This document shows positions 21,236 through 31,800 of a stretch of DNA of 64,000 nucleotides, piece after piece. Both the position numbers and the translations under genes were made by a program. The notes under the pieces were generated by a model, which saw nothing but the letters and a program-made list of their open reading frames with translations, did no database searches and was not told where the DNA came from. The first letter of the stretch is position 1. Each line of letters opens with the position of its first letter. Source of the stretch: Brachionus manjavacas (Eukaryota > Rotifera > Eurotatoria > Ploima > Brachionidae); assembly GCA_019054805.1 (NCBI GenBank), contig JAHQIY010000004.1, forward strand, positions 4,898,001-4,962,000, written 5' to 3'.

Positions 21236-24200
21236 TTAAGATTTTTCGAATGGTTTTTCGGATATTTCATTTAGTTTGTATATTTCAGACGAGTTTGTTT
21301 TACAAAATTTTGAGGATAACTTCCAAATTTTAACAACACCTGAACGATCTCCAGTGGCTAAAAGATCAGGCCTTGATTGATTAAAATTTAGAGTATAAAC
21401 CGAGTTGTCTGATGCTTTTGTTACTTGGCAAACGTCTTTTCCGTTCTCCATTAAATCATAAAGTAGAAGATTACCGTCATTAGAAGCACATGCAAAAACA
21501 CAAGGTCTAATGGGAGACCACTCGATGTCGTACAAATAGCCATTTTCTGGACAAAAAGTTAGCAGTGAATCAGTTTGCAAAATTGAATATAGTTTTATTT
21601 CCGAGTCTGTTCCACAATTTAAAATTAAATTCCGGTGGAATGGCGAATAATTTATTGAATAAATTGGTCCATACTGAGAGTCAAAGGTAAATTGAACAGG
21701 CGATTTTAACTCAATGGGAAAGTCATCTTCCCATCCTTTAATTTTGATCATTTAGTTTGAGTTGTTTTATTTTATAAAATTTTTAAGAGCAAGTTTTATT
21801 ACTTGAATTGGCTATTTCAGTGCTATTAAATGTGCACTTAAAAAAACCACCCGAGTCACATCCTACGATAAAAGACTCTCTGTCTAATTTATTCATTGAT
21901 ATTGATGAAACTTTAAAAAATTTAAATTATTGATGGGTTTAAAAAAGTTTTTTTATTTCTCGAATAGCTGTAAAACCTGCACCCGTCAAGATTTTAAAAA
22001 ACAACACCGGGTGCTAGACTACAATAAGCCATGATTTATTGCCTTTTTCATTTTTTTTCTTAGAACAAAATTAATATTATAGGTTTTCTACCCCCATGAT
22101 AGCCAAGGTTTATTAATGTTAATTGTCCTTTTTTTATTTGAAAATTTAAAAAAAATTCAATCTTAAAAAAACAAATTCTGTATTATTCGCATTATAAAGT
22201 ATAAGTTTATAAGTTTCTAGAAATAGAAAAAAAATTTGACCTTTTGAAATATTTTTTTTTGATTAACACCCAGTTTTGTTTTTCACAATCTTTACGGATA
22301 TTGATTTCACAGCTTACCATTTTTCTTCAAATGATTGGTAATTTTTAATTTTTTTTTAGTGAAGTAAGAGCAATAATACATATTTATCTATTTCTTAATA
22401 AATTCAGTACGGTCGAAAATTATATTTTAAGTGATAAAAGCCTTACCGTTATTTATGAGCTGTGTAAAAGGCAAAATTTTATTTTAACCGGGAATTTTTC
22501 AAAAAGTGAAATTCCGATTTTAAAAATCTAAATTGATTTTAAGTCTCGAAACTTTAATCAAATTTGCTAGTTACGTTAATTTTTGTAAATTTTGAACAGT
22601 TATGTTAAGAATGAAAAAAAATATATTGAAGGCAAATTAAAAAAAAATTAAAAAAAAGGAAATTTGCTTTTAATAAGCGGAAACAAAAAAAATAATGAAA
22701 TAAAAATAACAACCTTGAAAATACATAAAAACGAAGAACTTTTTAATTTTGATTTTTAAATATTTTTCTTAATTAAATAAAATTAAATGAATTATTTTCC
22801 TTCATTATCGTAATGATTTTTAAGGGTTTAAATTTTTTGTTTATGATAGAGCACTTAATTAATACTCATCAAAAAGAAAAAACTAAAAAAAGCTTTCTAT
22901 TTCTCTATTCATGATATATCTTTCTTACCTTTTACTAAAAAAGAACGTAAAAATATAAAAAATAATAAAAAATGATAAAAAAATTCATCGATTCTGAAAA
23001 GCTTAATAGAGTTTTTTTTTTATTAAAAGCATTAACTTAAGTTCGAAAAGAATATAAAAGACATTCTTTCAATGAAAATGCATGAATTTATTTTTACAAA
23101 GAATTATTTTTTGAACGTATTTATTAATTTTATTAATTTGAAGATAACCTTCGGCTACTCAGAATGGATCAAATTCCTTCTTTTTAGCCTGAAGATAATT
23201 ACTAACTAACGTTTAAAAGACCAAGTGAATAGAGAAGTGGTAATAGGATTGAAAAGAGGGAAAAAGAATAAGAATAATTTCAAGAAAAATTTTAATTAAA
23301 TTAAAATCTTTCAATTAAGCTATTATAAGTATCGCAATGTAAGAATAAGCTTATCATTATTATGCCAATTTTCATGGCAGATAATAATTGATAAGTAATT
23401 TATTTTAGATATACAAATTTAGGTACAAAAATACACAAAACAAAAAAGATGGCATTATATTGCTATCTAACAATTTACACTTAACGTTTTTAATTTTCTT
23501 TTCATTACTTAACCTAATTTATCCCTTTTTTTCCCTTTTTATTGATTATATCTTTTTCGACTTTATTTTTATTTTTTTATTTTAATCTTAAGGAGTTTTA
23601 GCTCGGTACAGATTTACAAATAAATAAGAAATTTGAATAATGAGAAATAAAATTATGAATTTTGAATACAAAATTTAAATTCTTAATAAATATATGGATT
23701 TTTTACTACAGATTTTTTGTATGTTTTAAAAAATAAAATAATCAATGTTTCATTCAACAGTCCAGTTTAAAGAAAAAATTTCAAAGGAAGCATTTTCCAA
23801 ATAATTGACTATTTTTAATCAAATTAAATATCAGAATTTAATATAAGAATCAACACGGAGTCATAAAAAATAAATCTTGTGTTACTAATCTCTTGGAAAC
23901 AATGGATTTATCGACAACAGCACTGGCAGAATCAATCGGTAGACATTCTTTTCTTGGACTTTGCAAAAGCCTTCGCTTAATTCCCGCACGAAAGACTCTT
24001 GATCTAATATTGTACAAGTAAACAAAACTGCTTCAAAAGCAAACAGTATTCTGGGTATTTTAAAAAGAACTTTCATCTACCGTGACGCTAAGTTATGGAA
24101 AAAACTTTACACTTCATACATTCGCCCCAAATCGAACTCGCCATCTCAGTCTGGTCACCTTACACCAAATCAGACATTGTAACTCTAGAGAAAGTATAGC

Positions 24201-26338
24201 ATTAAGCAACAAAGGTTTAACACGAGCTCAGACATCTTCATTACAATACAAGATGCCAAAGAATAGGCTTATCAACACTTGGAGAGAAGAATTCGAGGCG
24301 ACCTAATCCAAAAATTCAAAATTGAAAAAGGACTAGAGGAGATAAACTGGCACACATCCCCACAATTCGGAGAGCCTCGCAGAGGCCACAGAAGGTACTT
24401 TAGACGCCAAATAGTGAGATGTTGCAATCAAAGACACAAATTCTTTAACAACAGGATTGCAAACATTTGGAATGCGCTCCCTAACAAAATAACAGAATCC
24501 CAATCTGTCAACTCACTCAGAAAGAACCTAGACAAACACGTTGGAAACTGCAACAGGGCGTGATTAATCTGAATTTTAACATTAGAAAAAAAATTTTTTT
24601 TAAATTTTAGAAAAATTCAAATTAGAATAGATTATAGAGATAACAAAAAATACAATGCTAATAATCTGAAATTAAATATAAAATGTTAAATAATTACAAT
24701 ATTATATATATGCAAGAAAAAATACAAATTACAAGAAATAGCGAATTAAGTTTAAGATTTTTCTTTTTTTTACTTCACAATATATTGTTTTTATCTAATT
24801 TTTTATCAATGAACTTTTCAAAAATTCAGTTAAATTACCTGACATTTCACTTCCAAAAGATTTCAAGTGTCGATTAGCTAAAAAATCGTTCAACATTAGA
24901 TATCCATCCATTAATTTAAGCTGATTTTTAGTTGGCAGAGCATTCCATATTAATATTTTACCGTCTTTGGATGTACTTAAGAGCTTTTTTTTTAATTAAT
25001 AAAATTAATTGTAAATTACTGAGCACTAAAAGGTTCGAACCATTAAAAAATTTTAAAGTTCATAAAAACGAAACAGATTTTAGGATATAATTTTTATCAT
25101 TAATAAGTTTTTATGATTTTCATAAATTTTTTTGATTTTTACACAATATTAGATATTAATTGATTCTAATATTGTGTAAAAATCAAAAAAATAATTAAAT
25201 TAGATTAACGAATTCTTAAATTGTTATCGGTCCTTTTAATGCTACCATTACGTTAACATTACCAAATATTTTTTTTTGGATGATTTAGGATCTTTAATCC
25301 ATTTTAAATTGGTAATCTCATCTGTATGCATTTCTTTTCTGTCTGTTACAGTGGCAACTAAAGGATCATTTTGTCTGACATCATAAACATGAATTTCGCC
25401 TTTAAATAAATAATAAGTCAAATAATCAGAAAAATTTAATTTTGTTTACAAACCGTTAAAGAGACCAGCAGCAATTACGGCAGGGTGTTCTGGATGTGTG
25501 GCTATTGAACTTACACATGAAGCCGTTTCGATCATATTGTCTGGTTTGTTTGGGTCCATTTTTAGTCTATCAATATTCCATGTTGCCAATGCACCTTTAT
25601 GAATGCAAACTGATTCATGGTCATATCGACCATAGCCACAGAAAATGGTTGTGCCGCTACTGTTCCATTCAACATCCACCACTTGGGACTAAAAAATACC
25701 TTAATTATTTTTTCAAATAAACAATTTCAAAATACAAACTTCTTCTTCTTTCAAGAACTGCTTATTTACTAAGATAAATGGGTTGGTTATAGCAGAATCC
25801 TCACCATACCAATCAACATCATAATCTTCAAAAGATAAAGGGAAATCATAAACAAAATTATTTTGATAAAAGAAATTTCTACTTAGGAAAGCTTTTAAGT
25901 TCAAATTTTCAAATATAGCATCTTCTATCAAACGAGTTCTTTTTTCCAAAATGCGCCTAAGCTTTTTTTGGTCACCATCTGGGGTATTTAAATAATCATT
26001 GTCATTTTCTGTCTGTATCTAAAAATTAATTTTAATTTTGTGTTCAAATGGATATATTTTCAAACAAACTTCTTTGTGTTTTTTTGATCTAGTTTGGGTA
26101 GCTGAAGATTCAATTCCATTTTGAATATTAACTTGACATCCTTGGTTCAAAACTTCAGACCTTTATATTTGGTTTAACCAAAAAAATAAAATTCGAATGA
26201 AATTTACTTTTCTAAACTTTTTGCCACTGGTATTACAGCTATGTCAATTATGTTTTCATCGTCAACAAATTGCACTCTTCTTTTAAATTGAATATCCTCA
26301 AAAAGCCTCTGATCTTCGGAAGTGTCATCAAAATACAT
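21236..26338 (-). CDS. DYNC2I2: Dynein-2 intermediate chain 2 (WDR34) homologue
   Basis: WDR34 is a WD40 intermediate chain of the cytoplasmic dynein-2 motor that drives retrograde intraflagellar transport in cilia. Minus-strand exons: 26338-about 26214 (MYFDDTSEDQRLFEDIQFKR), 26160-26070 (SSATQTRSKKHKE), about 26014-25741 (LRRILEKRTRLIEDAIFENL), 25687-25455 (VDVEWNSSGTTIFCGYGRYD, LATWNIDR), 25398-25265 (IHVYDVRQNDPLVATVTD), about 24985-24840 (LLSTSKDGKILIWNALPTK), about 21930-21805 (SFIVGCDSGGFFKCTF) and a last exon from about 21731 to the stop at 21236 (YGPIYSINYSPFHRNLIL, DIEWSPIRPCVFACAS, NFNQSRPDLLATGDRSG). Order and wording follow human WDR34 through its C-terminal propeller. One 2.9-kb intron (about 21935-24840) contains LINE debris. 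Confidence 0.92.
21935..23580. other. WDR34 long intron, left part
   Basis: No gene recognised. A slightly GC-richer patch at about 21970-22035 (CACCCGTCAAG, CACCGGGTGCTAGACTAC) stands out, but it does not form a recognisable RNA or repeat. Confidence 0.45.
23581..23630 (+). mobile_element. LINE 3' tail (plus strand)
   Basis: AAGGAGTTTTAGCTCGGTAC followed by AGATTTACAAATAAATAA is another copy of the tail that ends the LINE fragments at 14291-14330 and 14641-14695. The sequence upstream is too AT-rich to recognise as element body. Confidence 0.7.
24082..24563 (+). mobile_element. LINE reverse-transcriptase C-terminal relic
   Basis: Frames of the plus strand read RGDLIQKFKIEKGLEEINW, then GEPRRGHRRYFRRQIVRC and HKFFNNRIANIWNALPNKIT, ending VNSLRKNLDKHVGNC. 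The series RGDLI..K, RGH..K, FF.NR..N.WN.LP and V.S.K..LD.H is the standard C-terminal end of CR1/jockey-type LINE polyproteins. It lies within the long WDR34 intron, antisense to that gene, and is frame-broken near 24290. Confidence 0.88.
25126..25192. repeat. Perfect 28-bp-arm hairpin in WDR34 intron
   Basis: Arms 25126-25153 and 25165-25192 are exact reverse complements (the arm includes TTTTTTTGATTTTTACACAA), separated by an 11-nt loop. It lies between the exons at 25265-25398 and 24840-24985. No target-site duplication is evident. Confidence 0.85.
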
Positions 26339-26949
26339 ATTTTTATTTTTTCGTTATTTTGGTGAAAATTAGAGAAATTTGAATTTTTTTACTTTTGAAT
26401 TTCCTTGAACGGAAATAGAATTTGGTTTCTATGGAAATAAATTATTTATTAAAAACAGTCAAATTTTGTCTTGATATATAACAAGCTTAAATCATAGGGT
26501 TATTATAATGGGATCATTATTTTTTTAAATAGAAGTAATTCTTCAAGTTCTATTTCTATTTACATTCTAAAACCTTAAGCTTTTTCTAAATTTTAATCAA
26601 AAAAAAACTAATTTATATCATTTCTTTTAAAGTTCTATTTAAATCATTTTAAAATCAACAATTTCAACAATTTAGGTTCGATCAATTTCATTTTAATTTT
26701 ACTAGTTAAGGAATATATTTTAAAATTTTCAAATTAACACTCAACGAAGAGTAGTGTCTATTTTACTTTTTTGATATCTTAAGCTCTAATTAATAGAATT
26801 ATATAATTTAATTACAATAATTTTTTATTTAATCAAATAAAGTTTAATTTCAGAAAATTTCAATTCTCAATAATAAAAAAATGAAAATAAAAAAAAAACT
26901 GGTTCTTTTGACCTTTTTTGAATTTTTTGCATAAATTTTCTACCTAATG
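26339..26949. other. Upstream flank of WDR34
   Basis: AT-rich, no gene recognised. It would hold the promoter of WDR34 and, if the three minus-strand genes are co-transcribed, of the whole cluster. Confidence 0.45.
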
Positions 26950-26957
26950 AATTAAAT

Positions 26958-27278
26958 CAGACTTGTTTTTAAGTCACAAGTCTTAAGTCAAGTCAAGTCA
27001 ATGACTTGACTTAAATTTTTTTTTTTTTTAAGTCAAGTCAACTAATTTTCTGATTTTTAAACTAAAAAATAAATATGATTTTTTATTTTAATCCAAAAAA
27101 AGTTTAGTTTTAAAATCAGAAAATTAGTTGACTCGACTAAACTTCACTAAAAAAATGAAAAAAATTTTTAAGACATTGGCTTTGACTTAATAAAAAAAAA
27201 AAAAATTAAGTCAAGTCAAAACTTTGACTTAAAATTTTTCTGACTTAGACTTAAAACTGTGACTTAAAAACAACTCTG
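26958..27278. mobile_element. hAT-type MITE with 8-bp target-site duplication
   Basis: A 321-bp element with inverted ends CAGACTTGTTTTTAAGTCAC on the left and CAGAGTTGTTTTTAAGTCAC on the right (reverse complement), bounded on both sides by AATTAAAT (26950-26957 and 27279-27286). An 8-bp duplication with CAGA ends is the hAT superfamily signature. The interior is built of GACTTGACTT motifs and a second inverted pair (CAACTAATTTTCTGATTTT). No transposase. Confidence 0.88.
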
Positions 27279-27299
27279 AATTAAATAGATTTAATATGT

Positions 27300-27760
27300 A
27301 AATTTGATATTCAATTAATTGCCACAATTCGTAGCGATACTGACATCACTATATTGCAACAGAATATTGACGCACTAACTGAGTGGTCAAATAAGTAGCG
27401 TAAGGTCATCCACCTCGACAAATGCAAAGTGATGGAGTTCAGCAGATCTGGTAAGAGTTTACACTCCAACACCGAATTACCTATGTATGATCTTGGAGGA
27501 AGGTGCAAAGAAGGGCTTCCGAAGTCATCAATAGAATTAGAAGCTGGAATTATGAAAATGGTCTTGCAGTCTTGGGCCTAACATCGCTCCACGAACGTCT
27601 TATTAGAGGTAATTGATCCAATTATTCAGATTCAACAACGGAATAAATGATGTAAACTAGGGGGAATACTATTTCTTATCTTTCATTCGATGTGCGAGGA
27701 AGCTTCTCAAAGAATTCAGTTTCAACTGATCTTGATCTTGCTCCACAAATTTTTAAAGTT
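27300..27760 (+). mobile_element. LINE reverse-transcriptase relic
   Basis: With frameshifts and stops, the plus strand reads VQRRASEVINRIRSWNYENG, LAVLGLTSLHERLIRG and DVRGSFSKN, equivalent to the RRATK.I..LRNL.YE.RL..LGL.SLE.RR.RGDLI landmark of CR1/jockey LINEs. Upstream GHPPRQMQSDGVQQ resembles the decayed W..KFN..KCKVM segment. Heavily decayed. Confidence 0.7.
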
Positions 27761-28230
27761 AAATTTGTTAACAATCATAAATAATCCTTCCAAACTCAAA
27801 ATTCAACTCAGAGAAATGTTTAAATCAAAAGATGAGATCAGTGACTCAATGAGACTTTGCCTGTGTAACTTGAGGTCTAAACACTTAAGAAATATTTGAA
27901 ATAATCCAAGCTCCTCTATTAATTCTTTAATTGTCTTTGATATATTTTTTTATTATTTTTACTTGAAATTTGAATTTTTATTTTTTATTTTTACTTCTCC
28001 AGAATAGAGGTTAATCCAATTAAAAAAATAAATAAAATAAGAAAAAAATCGAATTAAGTTCATGTAAACACCGACATGTAAGCCAATAAAGTAAAAAAGC
28101 GTTACAACCTGTAACAAGTTTGTTACACATGAGATCTTGGTCACAACCCCTTTTTATTTTGTGTACCCGTTAAAAAAAAAATTAAAGGAAAAGATTAAAA
28201 ATAAATCGAATTAAGAAATGAATTGACGGG

Positions 28231-28290
28231 TATATTTATTTATTTATTTTTTAAGCTGTATCGAGCTAATGCTCCTTCAGAATAAAAATA
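28231..28290 (-). mobile_element. LINE 3' tail (minus strand)
   Basis: CTGTATCGAGCTAATGCTCC followed by TTCAGAATAAA is the reverse complement of the shared LINE tail. The adjacent body (28291 onward) has decayed to ATAAA repeats. Confidence 0.7.
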
Positions 28291-29039
28291 AATATAAAAA
28301 AAATTAAAAATAAAGTTGAATAAGATAAAATAAAATAAAATAAAATAAATAAAAAGAAAAAAAAAGAATAAATAATTTCTTTTAATTGCTTATTTAAATG
28401 TTGAGACATATGTGAGAAACTTCGAACATTTAAATTTCTCCATATTTACTCTTTAAATGTTTAATGTTAACACATTTGAAATATTTTTTCTAAAAATTTG
28501 TCACTTTTTATCAGATGTAGCCAATAGCCTCCCAATTATGTCATCTTATATCAATATTCAACACTTTTTTTTGTCATTTAATAAAAAAAATGCAAACTAA
28601 TTATAACTTTTCTTCCCAAAATGGAATTCTGAATTTTTAAGTTGTAAAATTTCTTTGAATAAATTATTTAATTAAAAATCCTTAATTTAAGAGATAACTT
28701 TTATAAAAAAAAATTAATAAAATTTCTTGATATAGATAAAATCGAATTTCTTAAATTTTTTTTTTATTTATATTTTTAAAGAATTTTGACTATTTAAAAA
28801 ATATGTTAACACATTCCAAAATCTGATGGTAAAATTTTTTGGCTTATCGTATCATTCTTTGGTACTGAAATAAAAAAAAATCTTTTTTTATTATTTTTAC
28901 AATAAATAACCAAATTAGACTTCAATCAAATTAATTATTAGTGTCAAAGCTGGTTTTAATAAAAAATCATATATCTAATCACCATTTTGAAAGATAAGGA
29001 CAACTTTTTTTACATTTTCTTTAAAAATAAACACTGAGA
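28291..29039. other. AT-rich desert
   Basis: Simple AAATA/ATAAA repeats at about 28300-28370, then featureless AT-rich DNA. Confidence 0.5.
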
Positions 29040-29465
29040 AATGTTTTGAATTTGGATGCTTTGTTTGGGTTTTGTAAAATTCAGAACAAAATGATAAAAA
29101 AAATAAAAAATATTTAAAAAAATTGAATAACTTTTTTTCTAAAAGCTTAAAATTGAATCTGTGAATACATCATAGTGCAACATTCAAGGTTCCATCAAAT
29201 ATCAATGTCTGCTAATTTTGCAGAGTTTAGCAGAAATTAAATTTCAATTTAATGAAGTGTGGTGCATTTTGCAGAGATTTTGCACATCATTAGCAGAGAA
29301 TGAGATTTGATGCAACTTTGAATGTTGCACTATGATGTATTCATAGAACTAATTTTAAACTATTCGAAAAAAAGTTTTTCAATTTTTTACACTTTGTTCT
29401 GTTTTTTTGTACTAAAATGCAGAAAACCCTTTGTTTGAACGACTTAAATTTTAGAATATTTGCCG
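29040..29465. mobile_element. Long nested inverted repeat (foldback or MITE)
   Basis: The core, 29162-29343, has clean inverted ends (TGAATACATCATAGTGCAAC on both strands, continuing through CATTCAA and ATCAAAT). Outside the core the pairing continues imperfectly: TTGAATAACTTTTTTTCT on the left pairs with CGAAAAAAAGTTTTTCAA on the right, and AGAACAAAATG with CACTTTGTTCTG. The arms are therefore about 200 bp in all. No coding sequence and no clear target-site duplication were found. Confidence 0.75.
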
Positions 29466-31267
29466 ATATTCTTAATCAAAATATTAGATACGTTAATTAC
29501 TTGAAAAATTAGAGTTTTATTTCAGTTTTAACTTTAAGACTTAAGCAAAATAAACTATCATGAGTAAAAATCGGAATTTTAAAACTCAAAATAAACATCT
29601 AAAACATTCTTTGTGAAAAGCCATATATAAATCGATCGAAAGTAGCAATTTTTTTCCAAAATATTTGAACAAATATTAGCGATTCCTGAGAAAACCGACC
29701 GAATCCATATTAATAGCCCACAAATTTAATAGCCCATAAATTTTTATCCTAATATTTAGATTAAAATTCTAGTTTGTAAGCCAAACTATTGAAAGCAAAT
29801 AAAATTAGACTATTTGAGTTTTAAAATTTTATTAAAAAAATTAAGTTAAACAATATTTTCCGAGATTAAATTCAAAAAAATTTATGCTACATTTACAAGT
29901 AGGCATTGCTACCAGTCTTTGATTAGGATGTTCAAAACCGATGCAAATTAGCTTTAACACTTACTTTCAATATGATCTAAATAAATATTTTTTTTACAAT
30001 CGCTTGGCTAATATAAAGAAAATGGCATTTTTTCCAAAGGTTATATTTTACAATTGTGTTCGATTCAACACGTTTGAATATTAATCAATAGGTGTTGAAA
30101 ACCTGAACAAACTACAATCTGTCATACTTAAAACCAAAAAAAATGTTAGCTACTCTTTTATGTTTTGAATAATCGAAGCCACTTCAGTAAGCAGCGTGAA
30201 GTTTAAATATCTTGTTACAGCTGAGCTTTCCGTTTGTCAAAAATATACTATTACTTCAATTGTTTATCTAAGTTTAAAAAAGAAAGTGCTAATGTACACT
30301 TAGACTTTATAATCCCAGTTTTTATAAAAACAACCAATTTTTGGCTTTATTCTACGTAATCCGTAAGGCCGATTTTTCTAGGTTTTGTTTTTCGTACCTC
30401 ATCAAAGGTAAGATAAAGAAAATTTGATTTAAAAAAAAAACCAAAAAATTATCAAATTTAATCAAAATGTTTTATTTTAGATATTAACTTTAGAAGCTGA
30501 TAATATGAAAGAAGCTAGTTCGACTGCTATTCATATTTAAAGTTTGCTTATAATGTGAATTAACTTATTTTAATTTTAAACATTTAAATTTTTATTTTAA
30601 GATTTTTTTAAAATAATTTTTGTCATGGGAAAAGTTGGTTTATTTTAATTAATTAATGGTTAATTTTTTTTTTAATTTAAATTAAAAACATCCACAAAAA
30701 AATATAACGTTATAACATTTGAATATTCTCACTCTGTCTGTGAATCATTATTAAATGCTTTTTAAATTAAGAGATACATTTAAGACATGACTTTTAATAT
30801 ATTTGATAAGTCAGATTATGAATAGTTCGACGAATTTTATTGTTATTATTAATTATTATTTTTTTTTAAAAATTAAAACTGAAAGGATAGAGAAAAGCAA
30901 AAGTTAGAAAATGATTTCTGATTTGAATTAAAAATTTTATGATGAGCAGGAAAATGTTAGAAATACAGTTTTTAAAAAAATATTTTGTTCAATCCGATAA
31001 ATGTATCTTTTTATTTATACGTCTATTAGATGCTTTTTAAAATAATCATTTTTATGAATCACTTTCATAAATGTTGGACAACAATATTTAAAAAACGAAA
31101 ATTCACTGAGAAAAACAAGAAATATTAAATTTTATTTTCAAATTTTCATTTTTATCAAAAGTATTTAATTTGAATTTTTTTTTTCAGTTTTTATTCGAAA
31201 AAACACTAAATTACATTATGATTTTAAAAAAATAATTTTTAAATTTTTTATACTTAAATTTAATTAA
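29466..31267. other. AT-rich desert with faint LINE trace
   Basis: No gene recognised. Around 30085-30290 the plus strand gives ENLNKLQSVILKTKKN and FKYLVTAELSVCQKY, faintly like the KLQ.IQN..L and LL.V..R..EL..RY segments of the LINE at 14779-15408. This may be a very old fragment. Confidence 0.35.
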
Positions 31268-31800
31268 TTAAAAAGAGAAAATATTTTTTCTATTTTTCAA
31301 GTTGAAGCCCGAAGACACATTTGAACTTTGCTCAAATGTGTCTTCGATGGACGCATTTGCGGAGATATTAATTTTGTTTATCATGTACCTTTTATGTAGA
31401 AATGTTTCTAGCAATAGGTGTCCGTGATTTGGTTCAAATGTATTGTATTCAACTTTTGATATGTCAATATTTGCTTTGTTACCGGATACAAACCACACAA
31501 GACCTGTAGTGCTGATTAGGTCGCATGTTTATCATTTAAACAATCTTCGAATTCCGGGTTAAGAGTTCACTTCAACTGGAATAGAATTCAAGTCAAATTG
31601 AGGTATTATGTCAGCGTTCGACACCGCCCGGAGCATAATTTGCATTTTAACAGTTTAATTCGATTATTGACCACTTTATCCGATATTAGAACAATTTGAA
31701 CTTGAACGTCCATGTAAAAACTCTTGAAATCGAACTGGCCAATTCGTCTATACAAAATTTTTATAATTTTATAATTATTCAAATTTGTATAATCGGCCAA
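31268..31800 (-). pseudogene. Decayed protein-coding remnant, family unknown
   Basis: Two minus-strand frames, 31800-31606 (YRRIGQFDFKSFYMDVQVQ, KLLKCKLCSGRC) and 31498-31268 (WFVSGNKANIDISKVEYN, HGHLLLETFLHKRYM), lie end to end with stops between, in a patch that is less AT-rich than its surroundings. The CKLC pair and balanced amino-acid use suggest former coding sequence, perhaps a transposon. No family was recognised. Confidence 0.35.
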
